Assembly (NCBI GenBank): GCA_017964345.1
Contig: JAGCSD010000020.1
Location: 1 to 5,956 of the forward strand
Reading direction: 5' to 3'
From: Clostridia bacterium
Lineage (GTDB): Bacteria > Bacillota > Clostridia > Christensenellales > QALW01
Length of the DNA stretch: 5,956 bases
Positions within the stretch are counted from its first letter, which is position 1. The number at the start of each line of letters is the position of its first letter. Below, in pieces: positions 1-5,954 of this stretch. Made by a program: the position numbers and the translations under genes. The notes under the pieces are model-generated. The model did no database searches. It was not told the DNA's origin and was given only the letters and a program-made list of their open reading frames with translations.

Positions 1-338
1 AACTCCTCGTATGTGCCTATACCGCCGGGCGTCACGATAAAAGCGTCAGCCCGTTCTTCCATAATGCGTTTACGTTCCCGCATGGTCGCCGGGCGGATCA
101 TTTCGTCACAAAACGGATTCAATATTTCCTCGTTGGTGAAAAAGGACGGCACCACACCCGTCACACGGCGACCTCCTTCCCGTACGCCGCGCGACACCGC
201 GCCCATCAGCCCGGTCGCGCCGCCGCCGTATACCAGATCGTGCCCACGCCGCGCGAGTTCGCGTCCCAAGCGTTCCCCCTCGGTGATATAAAACGAATCA
301 ATGTGTTCGCTTGCCGCGCCGTATACGCAGATGATCAT
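1..338 (-). CDS. LOG-family protein (TIGR00730, cytokinin riboside 5'-monophosphate phosphoribohydrolase-like), partial
   Basis: Only the first 112 codons are visible; the gene continues past the left edge. The protein opens with a Rossmann strand (MIICVYGAAS), then a nucleotide-binding loop YGGGATGLMG at residues 37-46, the MRERKRIM segment at 86-93 and PGGIGTYEE at 104-112. The last matches the LOG signature PGGxGTxxE, with the conserved Glu as the final visible residue. Family members are cytosolic and usually hydrolyse nucleoside 5'-monophosphates to free base and ribose 5-phosphate; many are still misnamed 'lysine decarboxylase'. The true bacterial substrate is not deducible here. The ATG at 338-336 overlaps the murC TGA at 337-335 (ATGA). 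A strong AGGAGG at 351-346, inside the murC end, sits 7 bases upstream, so translation is probably coupled to murC. Family assignment is firm; exact function is not. Confidence 0.9.
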   Translation of the reverse strand, partial: MIICVYGAASEHIDSFYITEGERLGRELARRGHDLVYGGGATGLMGAVSRGVREGGRRVTGVVPSFFTNEEILNPFCDEMIRPATMRERKRIMEERADAFIVTPGGIGTYEE

Positions 339-1729
339 TGCCCGTCCTCCTTTTCTACTATAAATTGATCTAAAATATCCACTGTTCCGCTGCCCATGAT
401 CAAAACAAGATCATCCGGCAGGAGCTGTGTCTTCAGATATGCCCCGCATTCCTCCATGGTGGGGATATACAGGCAATCGTCCCCGTATTTTTCCAAAATC
501 TTATCGACGATCATTTTGGAATGGATCGTTTCGTCAAACGGTTCCCGATCACCGTAAATATCGATGATAACGGTCTTATCCGCTTTATGGAAGCAATCCA
601 CCAAGCGGTCAAACTGCGCTTTGGTACGAGTGAACAGCGCCGGCTGATAGATCAGCCACAGGCGGTTTTTCTTCACGTGCGCCACCGCTTCGATCGTTGC
701 CGCCACTTCCTCGGGATGATGCCCGTAATCGTTATAGATCTTCGCACCGTTAAAAGAACCGCGATACTCGAAACGGCGTCCGGCGCCGGTATACGCTTTT
801 AATCCGTTCAGGATATCCTCCTGCGCCATACCGCAGTGCGCGGCGGACAGATACGCCGCCATGGAATTCAACACATTGACTTCCCCGATCACGGAAAGCT
901 CCACCCGGCAGATAAAGTCCGCGCCGTGGAAAAGGTCGTAACGCGGATGACCGTCTTCGTTATAGGAAATATGCTCGGCATGATAATCCGCCGCAGGATC
1001 AAGCCCGTAGGAAAGCGTCTTTTTGCCGCATTCGGCAAGCAGTCGGCGCGTGCGCAGATCGTCATAGCACCCCACTACGACGCCGTTTCGCGGTACCGGC
1101 TCGGTGAATTTCATAAACGAGCGATAAATATTCTCCACGGTTTTGAAATAATCAAGATGATCCGAATCGATGTTGAGGATCACCGCCACGAACGGATGCA
1201 GCCACAGGAAGGAATCGACGTATTCACACGCCTCGGTAATGAAATACTCCTTCTTGCCGGTATACACATTGCTCCCAATGCTTGGCAGAACGCCCCCGAT
1301 ATGGATCGTCGGCTTCCACGCCGCCCGGTAGAAAATGTCCGAAATCATGCTGGTCGTCGTCGTTTTGCCGTGCGTACCCGCCACCGCAATGCAGTTTTTG
1401 CAGTGATCGGCTATCAGTCCGAGCATTTCGCCACGATCGACGCAGGGGATCCCGTGCGCTTCCGCGTAGGCGCGCTCCACGTTATCTTTCGGGATCGCCG
1501 CCGAATACACGACGAGCGATGCATTTCTGACGTTTTCCTCGCTGTGCCCCACCGCGGCGCGGATCCCCATGCTTCTGAGGCGTTCCAGCGCGGCGCTGTC
1601 CGCGCGGTCGCTGCCGCTGACGTCTGTAAACCCCCAATTGTGCAGTATCTCCGCCAGACCGGACATACTGTGCCCGCCAATGGCAATGAAATGCACGTTT
1701 TTATGTAAAAAACTCTCCAGCTGAATCAT
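335..1729 (-). CDS. murC: UDP-N-acetylmuramate--L-alanine ligase (MurC)
   Basis: Cytosolic Mur ligase that joins L-Ala to UDP-MurNAc with ATP, the first step of stem-peptide assembly in peptidoglycan synthesis. With the start at 1729 it has 464 residues, normal for MurC. The N-terminal Rossmann domain carries VHFIAIGGHSMSGLAEIL (12-29) and the SGSD turn (38-41). The ATPase domain has the P-loop AGTHGKTTTT (117-126), TEACEYVDSF (165-174) and NIDSDHLDYF (186-195). The C-terminal domain has GRRFEYRG (317-324), YNDYGHHPEE (332-341) and QPALFTRTK (362-370). An in-frame extension to 1807 is rejected: 1729 has AAGGAG 9 bases upstream, the proposed promoter would start the transcript near 1791, and MIQLESFLHKNVHF fits a MurC N terminus. 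Several motif residues differ from textbook MurC (GGHSMS, NDYGHHPEE, QPALFTRT, MGSGTVD), so this is a divergent member, but the fold and key P-loop are intact. It overlaps the LOG gene by 4 bases. Confidence 0.93.
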   Translation of the reverse strand: MIQLESFLHKNVHFIAIGGHSMSGLAEILHNWGFTDVSGSDRADSAALERLRSMGIRAAVGHSEENVRNASLVVYSAAIPKDNVERAYAEAHGIPCVDRGEMLGLIADHCKNCIAVAGTHGKTTTTSMISDIFYRAAWKPTIHIGGVLPSIGSNVYTGKKEYFITEACEYVDSFLWLHPFVAVILNIDSDHLDYFKTVENIYRSFMKFTEPVPRNGVVVGCYDDLRTRRLLAECGKKTLSYGLDPAADYHAEHISYNEDGHPRYDLFHGADFICRVELSVIGEVNVLNSMAAYLSAAHCGMAQEDILNGLKAYTGAGRRFEYRGSFNGAKIYNDYGHHPEEVAATIEAVAHVKKNRLWLIYQPALFTRTKAQFDRLVDCFHKADKTVIIDIYGDREPFDETIHSKMIVDKILEKYGDDCLYIPTMEECGAYLKTQLLPDDLVLIMGSGTVDILDQFIVEKEDGQ

Positions 1730-1738
1730 ACGCGGTTG

Positions 1739-1744
1739 CTCCTT
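1739..1744 (-). promoter_or_regulatory. Shine-Dalgarno site that fixes the murC start
   Basis: AAGGAG on the minus strand lies 9 bases upstream of the ATG at 1729-1727. The earlier in-frame ATGs (1789 and 1780) and the more distal start at 1807 have no comparable site. This selects the 464-residue form of MurC. The site directly abuts the 3' arm of the leader hairpin. Confidence 0.75.
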
Positions 1745-1789
1745 ATGAAGCGAGAATTGCCGAACACATCCGTCTTCCATTCGCTTCAT
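1745..1789 (-). promoter_or_regulatory. murC leader stem-loop
   Basis: On the minus strand ATGAAGCGA (1789-1781) is perfectly complementary to TCGCTTCAT (1753-1745), a 9-bp stem. Two or three further pairs form inside across a one-base bulge. The loop is about 27 bases. The 5' arm falls within a base or two of the predicted transcript start (about 1791), and the 3' arm ends immediately before the AAGGAG at 1744-1739. A 5'-terminal stem can stabilise an mRNA, and one touching the Shine-Dalgarno site could modulate initiation. The pairing is seen; either function is inferred. Confidence 0.5.
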
Positions 1790-1797
1790 TTGTTTAT

Positions 1798-1826
1798 ATT
1801 GTATCAAAAAAACGCGGGTTCTACAA
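1798..1826 (-). promoter_or_regulatory. Predicted sigma-A promoter of murC-LOG
   Basis: On the minus strand, TTGTAG (1826-1821) is followed by a 17-base spacer and TACAAT (1803-1798). A TG lies one base before the -10 box, giving the extended -10 pattern TGnTACAAT. The -35 box is weak (TTG only), which fits reliance on the extended -10. Initiation would fall near 1791, about 62 bases before the murC ATG. No competing promoter with both boxes was found closer to murC. Confidence 0.62.
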
Positions 1827-1844
1827 CCATTTTTTCATTGTAAG

Positions 1845-1910
1845 AAGCAGAAAGCAAATGTTCATTATAAAAAAAGTGTATTTTTCTCGTTTTTTGCTTG
1901 CATTTTGCTT
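1845..1910. repeat. Repeated AAGCA / TTGCTT words in the divergent promoter region
   Basis: AAGCA occurs at 1845-1849 and 1852-1856. TTTTGCTT occurs at 1892-1899 and 1903-1910, two direct copies 11 bases apart (one helical turn). The left pair is in inverted orientation to the right pair; for example AAGCAAATG (1852-1860) matches the complement of CATTTTGCTT (1901-1910) with one inserted base. The right copies overlap the -35 region of the plus-strand promoter. The region also has A- and T-tracts (1869-1895) resembling UP elements. It may be an operator cluster, but T-richness makes chance repeats likely. Confidence 0.3.
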
Positions 1911-1926
1911 TTTTATTTGATAGAAT
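1898..1926 (+). promoter_or_regulatory. Predicted sigma-A promoter of the lipoprotein gene
   Basis: TTGCAT (1898-1903), a 17-base spacer and TAGAAT (1921-1926), with TG at 1918-1919 making an extended -10 (TGnTAGAAT). A- and T-tracts just upstream could act as an UP element. The predicted start near 1933 gives a leader of about 60 bases before the ATG at 1994. It is divergent from the murC promoter, with about 70 bases between the two -35 boxes. Confidence 0.6.
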
Positions 1927-1940
1927 AATGATGTTTCCAT

Positions 1941-1961
1941 TTGCCGCGTATCTGACGGCAA
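1941..1961 (+). promoter_or_regulatory. Dyad/stem-loop just downstream of the lipoprotein promoter
   Basis: TTGCCG (1941-1946) and CGGCAA (1956-1961) form a perfect 6-bp inverted repeat separated by 9 bases. It begins about 8 bases after the predicted transcript start. No U-run follows, so it is not a terminator. Its position suits a repressor operator or a leader hairpin for a carbohydrate-responsive gene; the regulator is unknown. Confidence 0.35.
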
Positions 1962-1993
1962 CAAACACAACGATAAAGAGAAAGGATATAATC

Positions 1994-3793
1994 ATGAAAA
2001 AACTACTTCCCATGCTTTTGGTTCTCGCACTCCTGCTTGCCGCAGGCTGTACTCCCGCGACGGAAAACCCGCCGCAGACGACCGGCACGGCGACACAAAC
2101 AGCCACTCCGGTTCCGGAGAAGATCGATGCCTCCGAGGTGGACGTGTTAACGGAACAGTGGATCGTGACGGAGCGTTCCTTCACTTCCGAAACGGAATAT
2201 AAAGCGGAAACCGTTCTTCTGGACGTGGAATTCAAGAACCGTAAAACCGGCACTACCCTGCTCATCCCCGGTTTCTGGGACGGGGATAATACTTTCCGCG
2301 TGCGTTTTGCTCCCACCGAATGCGGCATTTGGGATTATACAACAAAATGCGACGGCGATACGTCGATCAACGGTCTGACCGGTACAGTCGGTGCGAATCC
2401 TTATACGGGTGATCTGGAGATTTACAAGCGCGGCTTTGTCAAAACGGTTTCCGGCACAAAGCATTTCATGTATAACGACGGCACCCCGTTCTTTTACTTG
2501 GGCGATACGCACTGGACGATGCTGAAGGAGGAATTTGATACTCTCGGAAAGTCCGGCGAAGGCAAGGTAGAAGGAACTTCGCATTTTAAGTATATCGTCG
2601 ACAAGCGCGTGGAACAGGGCTTCACGGTTTATCAGTCCGAGCCGATCGGCATCACCGCTACGTTGAATGACGGTGTTGTCAACAAGAACGATATCAAAGG
2701 ACTGCAAAAGGCAGATCAGTATTTCCAGTATATTGCCGAAAAAGGTTTGGTACACGCTAACGCGCAGTTTTTCTACACAACTACCATGACCGACAAACTG
2801 ATCAATAACACAGCATTATTAAAGGATATTTCCCATCACTGGGTTGCCCGGTTCGGCGCCTATCCCGTGTTGTGGACGCTTGCGCAAGAGATCGACAACG
2901 ATAATTTTGCCGAATCCAACAAGTCAAGCGCCTTTACCTATCAGAACAATCCGTGGGTCAAAGTTGCGGAATACATTCATCAGTTTGACGCCTATCAGCA
3001 CCCGCTGACCGGGCATCAGGAGCATACGCACTATACCACGGTCACCGGAAAGGGAACGAATGCTGATGTTAAAGTCGGCATATCCGCTTTCTTTTCCAGC
3101 CAAGTGACACAGGCAACCGGTCACTCCTGGTATGCGGCGCAATGGAAGCCGAAAGACCTGACAATCAACGCGCAAATCGGCGATGACGTGCCGAAGGATT
3201 ATTGGAACAGCCCCAAGGTCGGTGTGAACTATGAAGGTGCGTATGAGCAGCTTGCTACCAAAAACTTCGGTGCCCGCGCACAGGCGTGGATAACCTATCT
3301 CTCAGGTTTTAGAGGCTACGGCTACGGTGTACAAGACATATGGTACTATAACAGCACGTATGAAGCGGATACGACCGCCAATGACGGTGTAGATAAGATT
3401 ACGCCCAAGGATAAAAGAATGAAGTGGCCCGCTTCGATCGAACTGCCCTCGGCGTATCAGCTCGGCTATCTGCGCTCATTCTTTGAATCGTTTGACTGGT
3501 GGAATCTTGTACCCGATTTCAACGATCAGAAGGTCTTTAAGCCCCTCAACGCAAAGGACGTATTCTATGTCTGTTCCGCAAAGGGTGATGAAATCGTTGT
3601 TGTGTACTTCTATTCCTTTACCAAGGCAACGGGCACAGTGTTAGGATTAAACGGCACTTATACGGCACAATGGTTTAATCCGCGTACAAACGAATACACG
3701 TCTATCGGGGAGATCAACGCCGACGCATCGGGCTGGAGCGTGCCGGAGCGTCCGGAGGCGGAGGACTTCGTTCTGCTTCTGAAAAAGAAGTGA
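1994..3793 (+). CDS. Secreted lipoprotein, DUF5060-DUF4038 glycoside hydrolase (apiosidase-like) with C-terminal collagen-binding-like domain
   Basis: A 599-residue protein, probably a surface-anchored glycosidase acting on an extracellular polysaccharide; the substrate cannot be read from sequence. Residues 1-19 are a lipoprotein signal peptide (KK, a Leu-rich core, AAGC with Cys19 as lipidation site; the -3 residue is Ala rather than the usual Leu). A Thr/Pro-rich linker (20-45) follows. Residues about 48-135 match DUF5060, with IPGFWDGDNTFRVRFAPT (91-108) and GIWDY. Residues about 147-490 match the DUF4038/apiosidase-like barrel: GTPFFYLGDTHW (163-174), WTLAQEID (294-301) and VNYEGAYE (411-418). 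Asp171, Glu299 and Glu414 are candidate active-site residues by position only. Residues about 500-597 resemble the small beta domain of Pfam 'putative collagen-binding', with TAQWFNPRTNEY. The start at 1994 is chosen for AAAGGA 7 bases upstream and the signal peptide; the in-frame start at 1898 lies inside the promoter. It ends before a terminator and stands alone on its strand. Confidence 0.85.
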   Translation: MKKLLPMLLVLALLLAAGCTPATENPPQTTGTATQTATPVPEKIDASEVDVLTEQWIVTERSFTSETEYKAETVLLDVEFKNRKTGTTLLIPGFWDGDNTFRVRFAPTECGIWDYTTKCDGDTSINGLTGTVGANPYTGDLEIYKRGFVKTVSGTKHFMYNDGTPFFYLGDTHWTMLKEEFDTLGKSGEGKVEGTSHFKYIVDKRVEQGFTVYQSEPIGITATLNDGVVNKNDIKGLQKADQYFQYIAEKGLVHANAQFFYTTTMTDKLINNTALLKDISHHWVARFGAYPVLWTLAQEIDNDNFAESNKSSAFTYQNNPWVKVAEYIHQFDAYQHPLTGHQEHTHYTTVTGKGTNADVKVGISAFFSSQVTQATGHSWYAAQWKPKDLTINAQIGDDVPKDYWNSPKVGVNYEGAYEQLATKNFGARAQAWITYLSGFRGYGYGVQDIWYYNSTYEADTTANDGVDKITPKDKRMKWPASIELPSAYQLGYLRSFFESFDWWNLVPDFNDQKVFKPLNAKDVFYVCSAKGDEIVVVYFYSFTKATGTVLGLNGTYTAQWFNPRTNEYTSIGEINADASGWSVPERPEAEDFVLLLKKK

Positions 3794-3820
3794 CCGTCAC
3801 ACCGCAAAAGTGAAACAGAA

Positions 3821-3846
3821 AAAGCACTTCCTCAGCGAAGTGCTTT
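3821..3846. terminator. Bidirectional intrinsic terminator
   Basis: AAAGCACTTC (3821-3830) pairs perfectly with GAAGTGCTTT (3837-3846), a 10-bp stem with a 6-base loop. On the minus strand the stem runs into TTTTTCTGTTTC, a good U-tract for ending the MFS-GDPD transcript. On the plus strand it runs into TTTATTCATTCTT, a weaker tract, ending the lipoprotein transcript 28 bases after its stop codon. It is the only structure in the 61-base gap between the convergent genes. Confidence 0.82.
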
Positions 3847-3854
3847 ATTCATTC

Positions 3855-4664
3855 TTATTGCCTCAACCCCGGTGCGTCAAAGTTCTCAAAGATCCATGTT
3901 TTGAAGGGTTTTTTACGGGTTTTTAAGTCTTTCTCGGAGCGATATGTCCATCCTACCGGAAACGCGCCAAGCAAGACATTGAATCTGAAAAAGATATACC
4001 GATACGCCGCGATATCATAGGATACAAAATCCGGGCGCGCCGCGACGTTGGCAACAAGCGTACCGAGCAAGCGCAAAGAAAATGACTTTCCGCGAAAAGA
4101 AGACGCCAACTGCCCGCGGCAAATGCGGGGACAGTGCCTGCGGTACCACGCCGGTACCCCCGGATAAAACGATTGCACCCAGTACACGCCTTTGTAATCG
4201 GACAGGATTTCATCCGCTTTTTCGCACAAGCGACGGCACACGTCGGGTTTGGTACACTTAAACTCAACTAAGATCGGCACACGGCCGTCCACGACGTCAA
4301 GGCACTCCCGCAGAGTCGGAACAGTTTCTTCCGTTCCGGCAAGGCGCAGAGCTTTGATCTCCCGGAGCGTCATGTTTTCCGGTCTGCCGTCACAGCCGCA
4401 CATCCGAGTAAACGTGTCGTCGTGAAAAACGACTACTTCCCCGTCTTTTGTAATATGAATGTCGTTTTCGATCGCCAGTTTCGCGTCCACGGCGGCGCGA
4501 AAAGCGGCAAGGGAGTTTTCCGGTTTTTGGGCGTCATGCAGTCCGCGGTGCGCGATCAGACGCCCCGCCATATTCTTTCTTTCCGCGTGGCGGCGCGGGG
4601 ACGGGAACACGCAAAACAAAAACGCAAGGAGCAAAAACAGCACGACGCCGAGCGCGATCCACAT
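3855..4664 (-). CDS. Glycerophosphodiester phosphodiesterase family protein, membrane-anchored
   Basis: A 269-residue GDPD-family enzyme expected to cleave glycerophosphodiesters to sn-glycerol 3-phosphate and an alcohol, using a divalent metal. The catalytic set is complete: AHRG (His39, Arg40), PENS (Glu49, Asn50), ENDIH (Glu66, Asp68, His70), FHDD (His81, Asp82), VPTL (115-118), LVEFK (Glu134, Lys136) and VQSF (Gln154, Ser155), ending with GWTYRSEKDL and WIFENF. Residues 2-20 form one hydrophobic helix with no charge before it, followed by PSPRRHAERK. By the positive-inside rule this predicts the N terminus outside and the catalytic domain in the cytosol. The gene starts 3 bases after the MFS stop codon; its GGAGGA (4677-4672) lies inside the MFS coding end, 7 bases before the ATG, so the two are probably translationally coupled. 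It ends just before the shared terminator. The family is sure; the physiological substrate is not. Confidence 0.92.
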   Translation of the reverse strand: MWIALGVVLFLLLAFLFCVFPSPRRHAERKNMAGRLIAHRGLHDAQKPENSLAAFRAAVDAKLAIENDIHITKDGEVVVFHDDTFTRMCGCDGRPENMTLREIKALRLAGTEETVPTLRECLDVVDGRVPILVEFKCTKPDVCRRLCEKADEILSDYKGVYWVQSFYPGVPAWYRRHCPRICRGQLASSFRGKSFSLRLLGTLVANVAARPDFVSYDIAAYRYIFFRFNVLLGAFPVGWTYRSEKDLKTRKKPFKTWIFENFDAPGLRQ

Positions 4665-4667
4665 GGT

Positions 4668-5954
4668 TCAGTCCTCCACGTCGAAGTTTTCAAGCACGTC
4701 TTTTTTGGGCAGAGGCTTGGAATCGCCGTGCTTGACCAGGCACATCGTCAAAAAGGACAAGAGAGAGAAAATCACCGCGTACGGGAACAGCACCCGGTAA
4801 CCGAGCCAATCGATCAGCACGCCGGAAAAAAGAGGGGTAAAGATCTGCGCCGCCATGGAAAAGGTGTAATAAAAGCCGGTATACTTCCCCACATCGCTGC
4901 CGCTGCTCATTTCCACGACCATCGGGAAAGAATTGACATTGATCGCCGCCCAGCCAATGCCGACCAGCGCAAAGCAAACGTACATGATCGGCGTCTGTTT
5001 TGTTAAAAATACGGCAAGCGCATAGTTGACCGTCATCAGTAAGATGCCGAAGAGGACCGTCTTTTTCCGTCCCAGTTTCCCCGAGAGAAATCCCAGCGGC
5101 ATGAACGCGGCGATAGCGGAGATCGTGGCGGTCAGGAGATACCCCGACGAAGCGCTCAGATCCGCGTTCCACACCGTGGCGCAATAGCGTGAAAACGCTG
5201 TGGTGACCGCGTTATACGCCGTGAACCACAAAAAGACGGACAACAAGATTAAAATCAGACTTTTCAGCACGTCTTTCGGCATTTTGGCGCCCGCGTTTTT
5301 CACTTCCTCCGGCGCGTCCTGAACGTGCGGGATTTTGTTTTCGCGCAGAGCAAGCGTCTGCACCAGCACCGAAACAAGCATAAACCCGGCGATCACAAGG
5401 AAAACGGGAACAAACGACTGGTCGGAAGCATACACCTTTTCGCCCGCCTCGTTCGTCTGTGATTTCAGCATGAACATCATGACGACGGTAGCAAAAATAC
5501 CGCCCACATATCCCACCAGATTGATGACCGCGTTGGCTTTACTGCGCAAGGGCTTTTCCGTCACGTCGGGCATATACGCCACAGCGGGCGTTCGGTAAAT
5601 CGCCATGACGACCAGAAGCATCACCAACGCCGTGATAAAGCCCGGGAAATAAACGATGCTTTCAAAAAAAGCCAGCGCGCCGAGTAAAATGACCGCGGCA
5701 AGCGTGCCGAACAGAATATACGGCGTGCGTTTGCCGAGGCGCGTATGCGTTCTGTCCGACAGGGCGCCGAACAGCGGCAGCATAAAAATAGCCAGCACGT
5801 TATCGATAGACATGATCGCGTTAGTTGTAAATGTGGGAAGTTTGAATACGTTCTCCAGCAGGTACGGAATGACCTGATCGTAGAATTGCCAGAAAGCAAG
5901 GATCGACATAAAAGCAAACCCGATCAGCACTGTGCGTTTGTATTGCAGTTTCAA
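4668..5954 (-). CDS. MFS transporter, SLC45 / GPH-like family
   Basis: An inner-membrane secondary transporter of about 428 residues with 12 hydrophobic segments in two halves, separated by a charged central loop (about 203-230). Markers are the loop 2-3 motif GALSDRTHTRLGKRTPYI (63-80), RTPAVAYMPDVTEKPLRSKA (121-140), the second-half equivalent SGKLGRKK (291-298) and GKYTGFYYTFSMAAQ (356-370). These fit the SLC45-like branch, often linked to sugar/H+ symport, but the substrate is not predictable. The only start codon visible is TTG at 5954-5952, two bases from the window edge. The protein then reads (M)KLQYKRT, matching the N terminus I expect for this family, so TTG is a credible start. A start further upstream cannot be excluded because the ribosome binding site is outside the window. 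The gene leads a unit with the GDPD gene 3 bases downstream. Confidence 0.88.
   Translation of the reverse strand: MKLQYKRTVLIGFAFMSILAFWQFYDQVIPYLLENVFKLPTFTTNAIMSIDNVLAIFMLPLFGALSDRTHTRLGKRTPYILFGTLAAVILLGALAFFESIVYFPGFITALVMLLVVMAIYRTPAVAYMPDVTEKPLRSKANAVINLVGYVGGIFATVVMMFMLKSQTNEAGEKVYASDQSFVPVFLVIAGFMLVSVLVQTLALRENKIPHVQDAPEEVKNAGAKMPKDVLKSLILILLSVFLWFTAYNAVTTAFSRYCATVWNADLSASSGYLLTATISAIAAFMPLGFLSGKLGRKKTVLFGILLMTVNYALAVFLTKQTPIMYVCFALVGIGWAAINVNSFPMVVEMSSGSDVGKYTGFYYTFSMAAQIFTPLFSGVLIDWLGYRVLFPYAVIFSLLSFLTMCLVKHGDSKPLPKKDVLENFDVED

Noticed and set aside
836..1708. 290-residue open frame on the plus strand
   Set aside because: It lies wholly antisense to murC, has an Arg/His-rich composition with no recognisable domain, and no ribosome binding site; murC motifs on the other strand explain the open frame.
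1864..1869. Perfect TATAAT on the minus strand, upstream of murC
   Set aside because: No -35-like hexamer at 16-18 bases and no TG extension; probably a by-product of AT-rich sequence, though a weak secondary start is possible.
1898..1993. N-terminal extension of the lipoprotein frame
   Set aside because: It would put the start codon in the predicted -35/-10 region and bury the lipoprotein signal peptide 32 residues inside.
1804..2328. 174-residue minus-strand frame spanning the intergenic region
   Set aside because: It crosses both promoters and the signal peptide region, is Ser/Arg/Val-rich without a domain, and ends in low-complexity AT-rich sequence.
2147..2755. 202-residue open frame on the minus strand
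   Set aside because: Antisense to the DUF5060-DUF4038 gene, no recognisable family, no start signals; a shadow frame.
3861..4700. Similar 'ENFD' C-terminal residues in the GDPD and MFS proteins, suggesting a duplicated segment
   Set aside because: Only four residues match, the flanking DNA is not similar, and ENF(D) endings fit each family independently.
4422..5006. 194-residue open frame on the plus strand
   Set aside because: Antisense across the GDPD/MFS junction; His/Arg/Lys-rich translation with no family resemblance.
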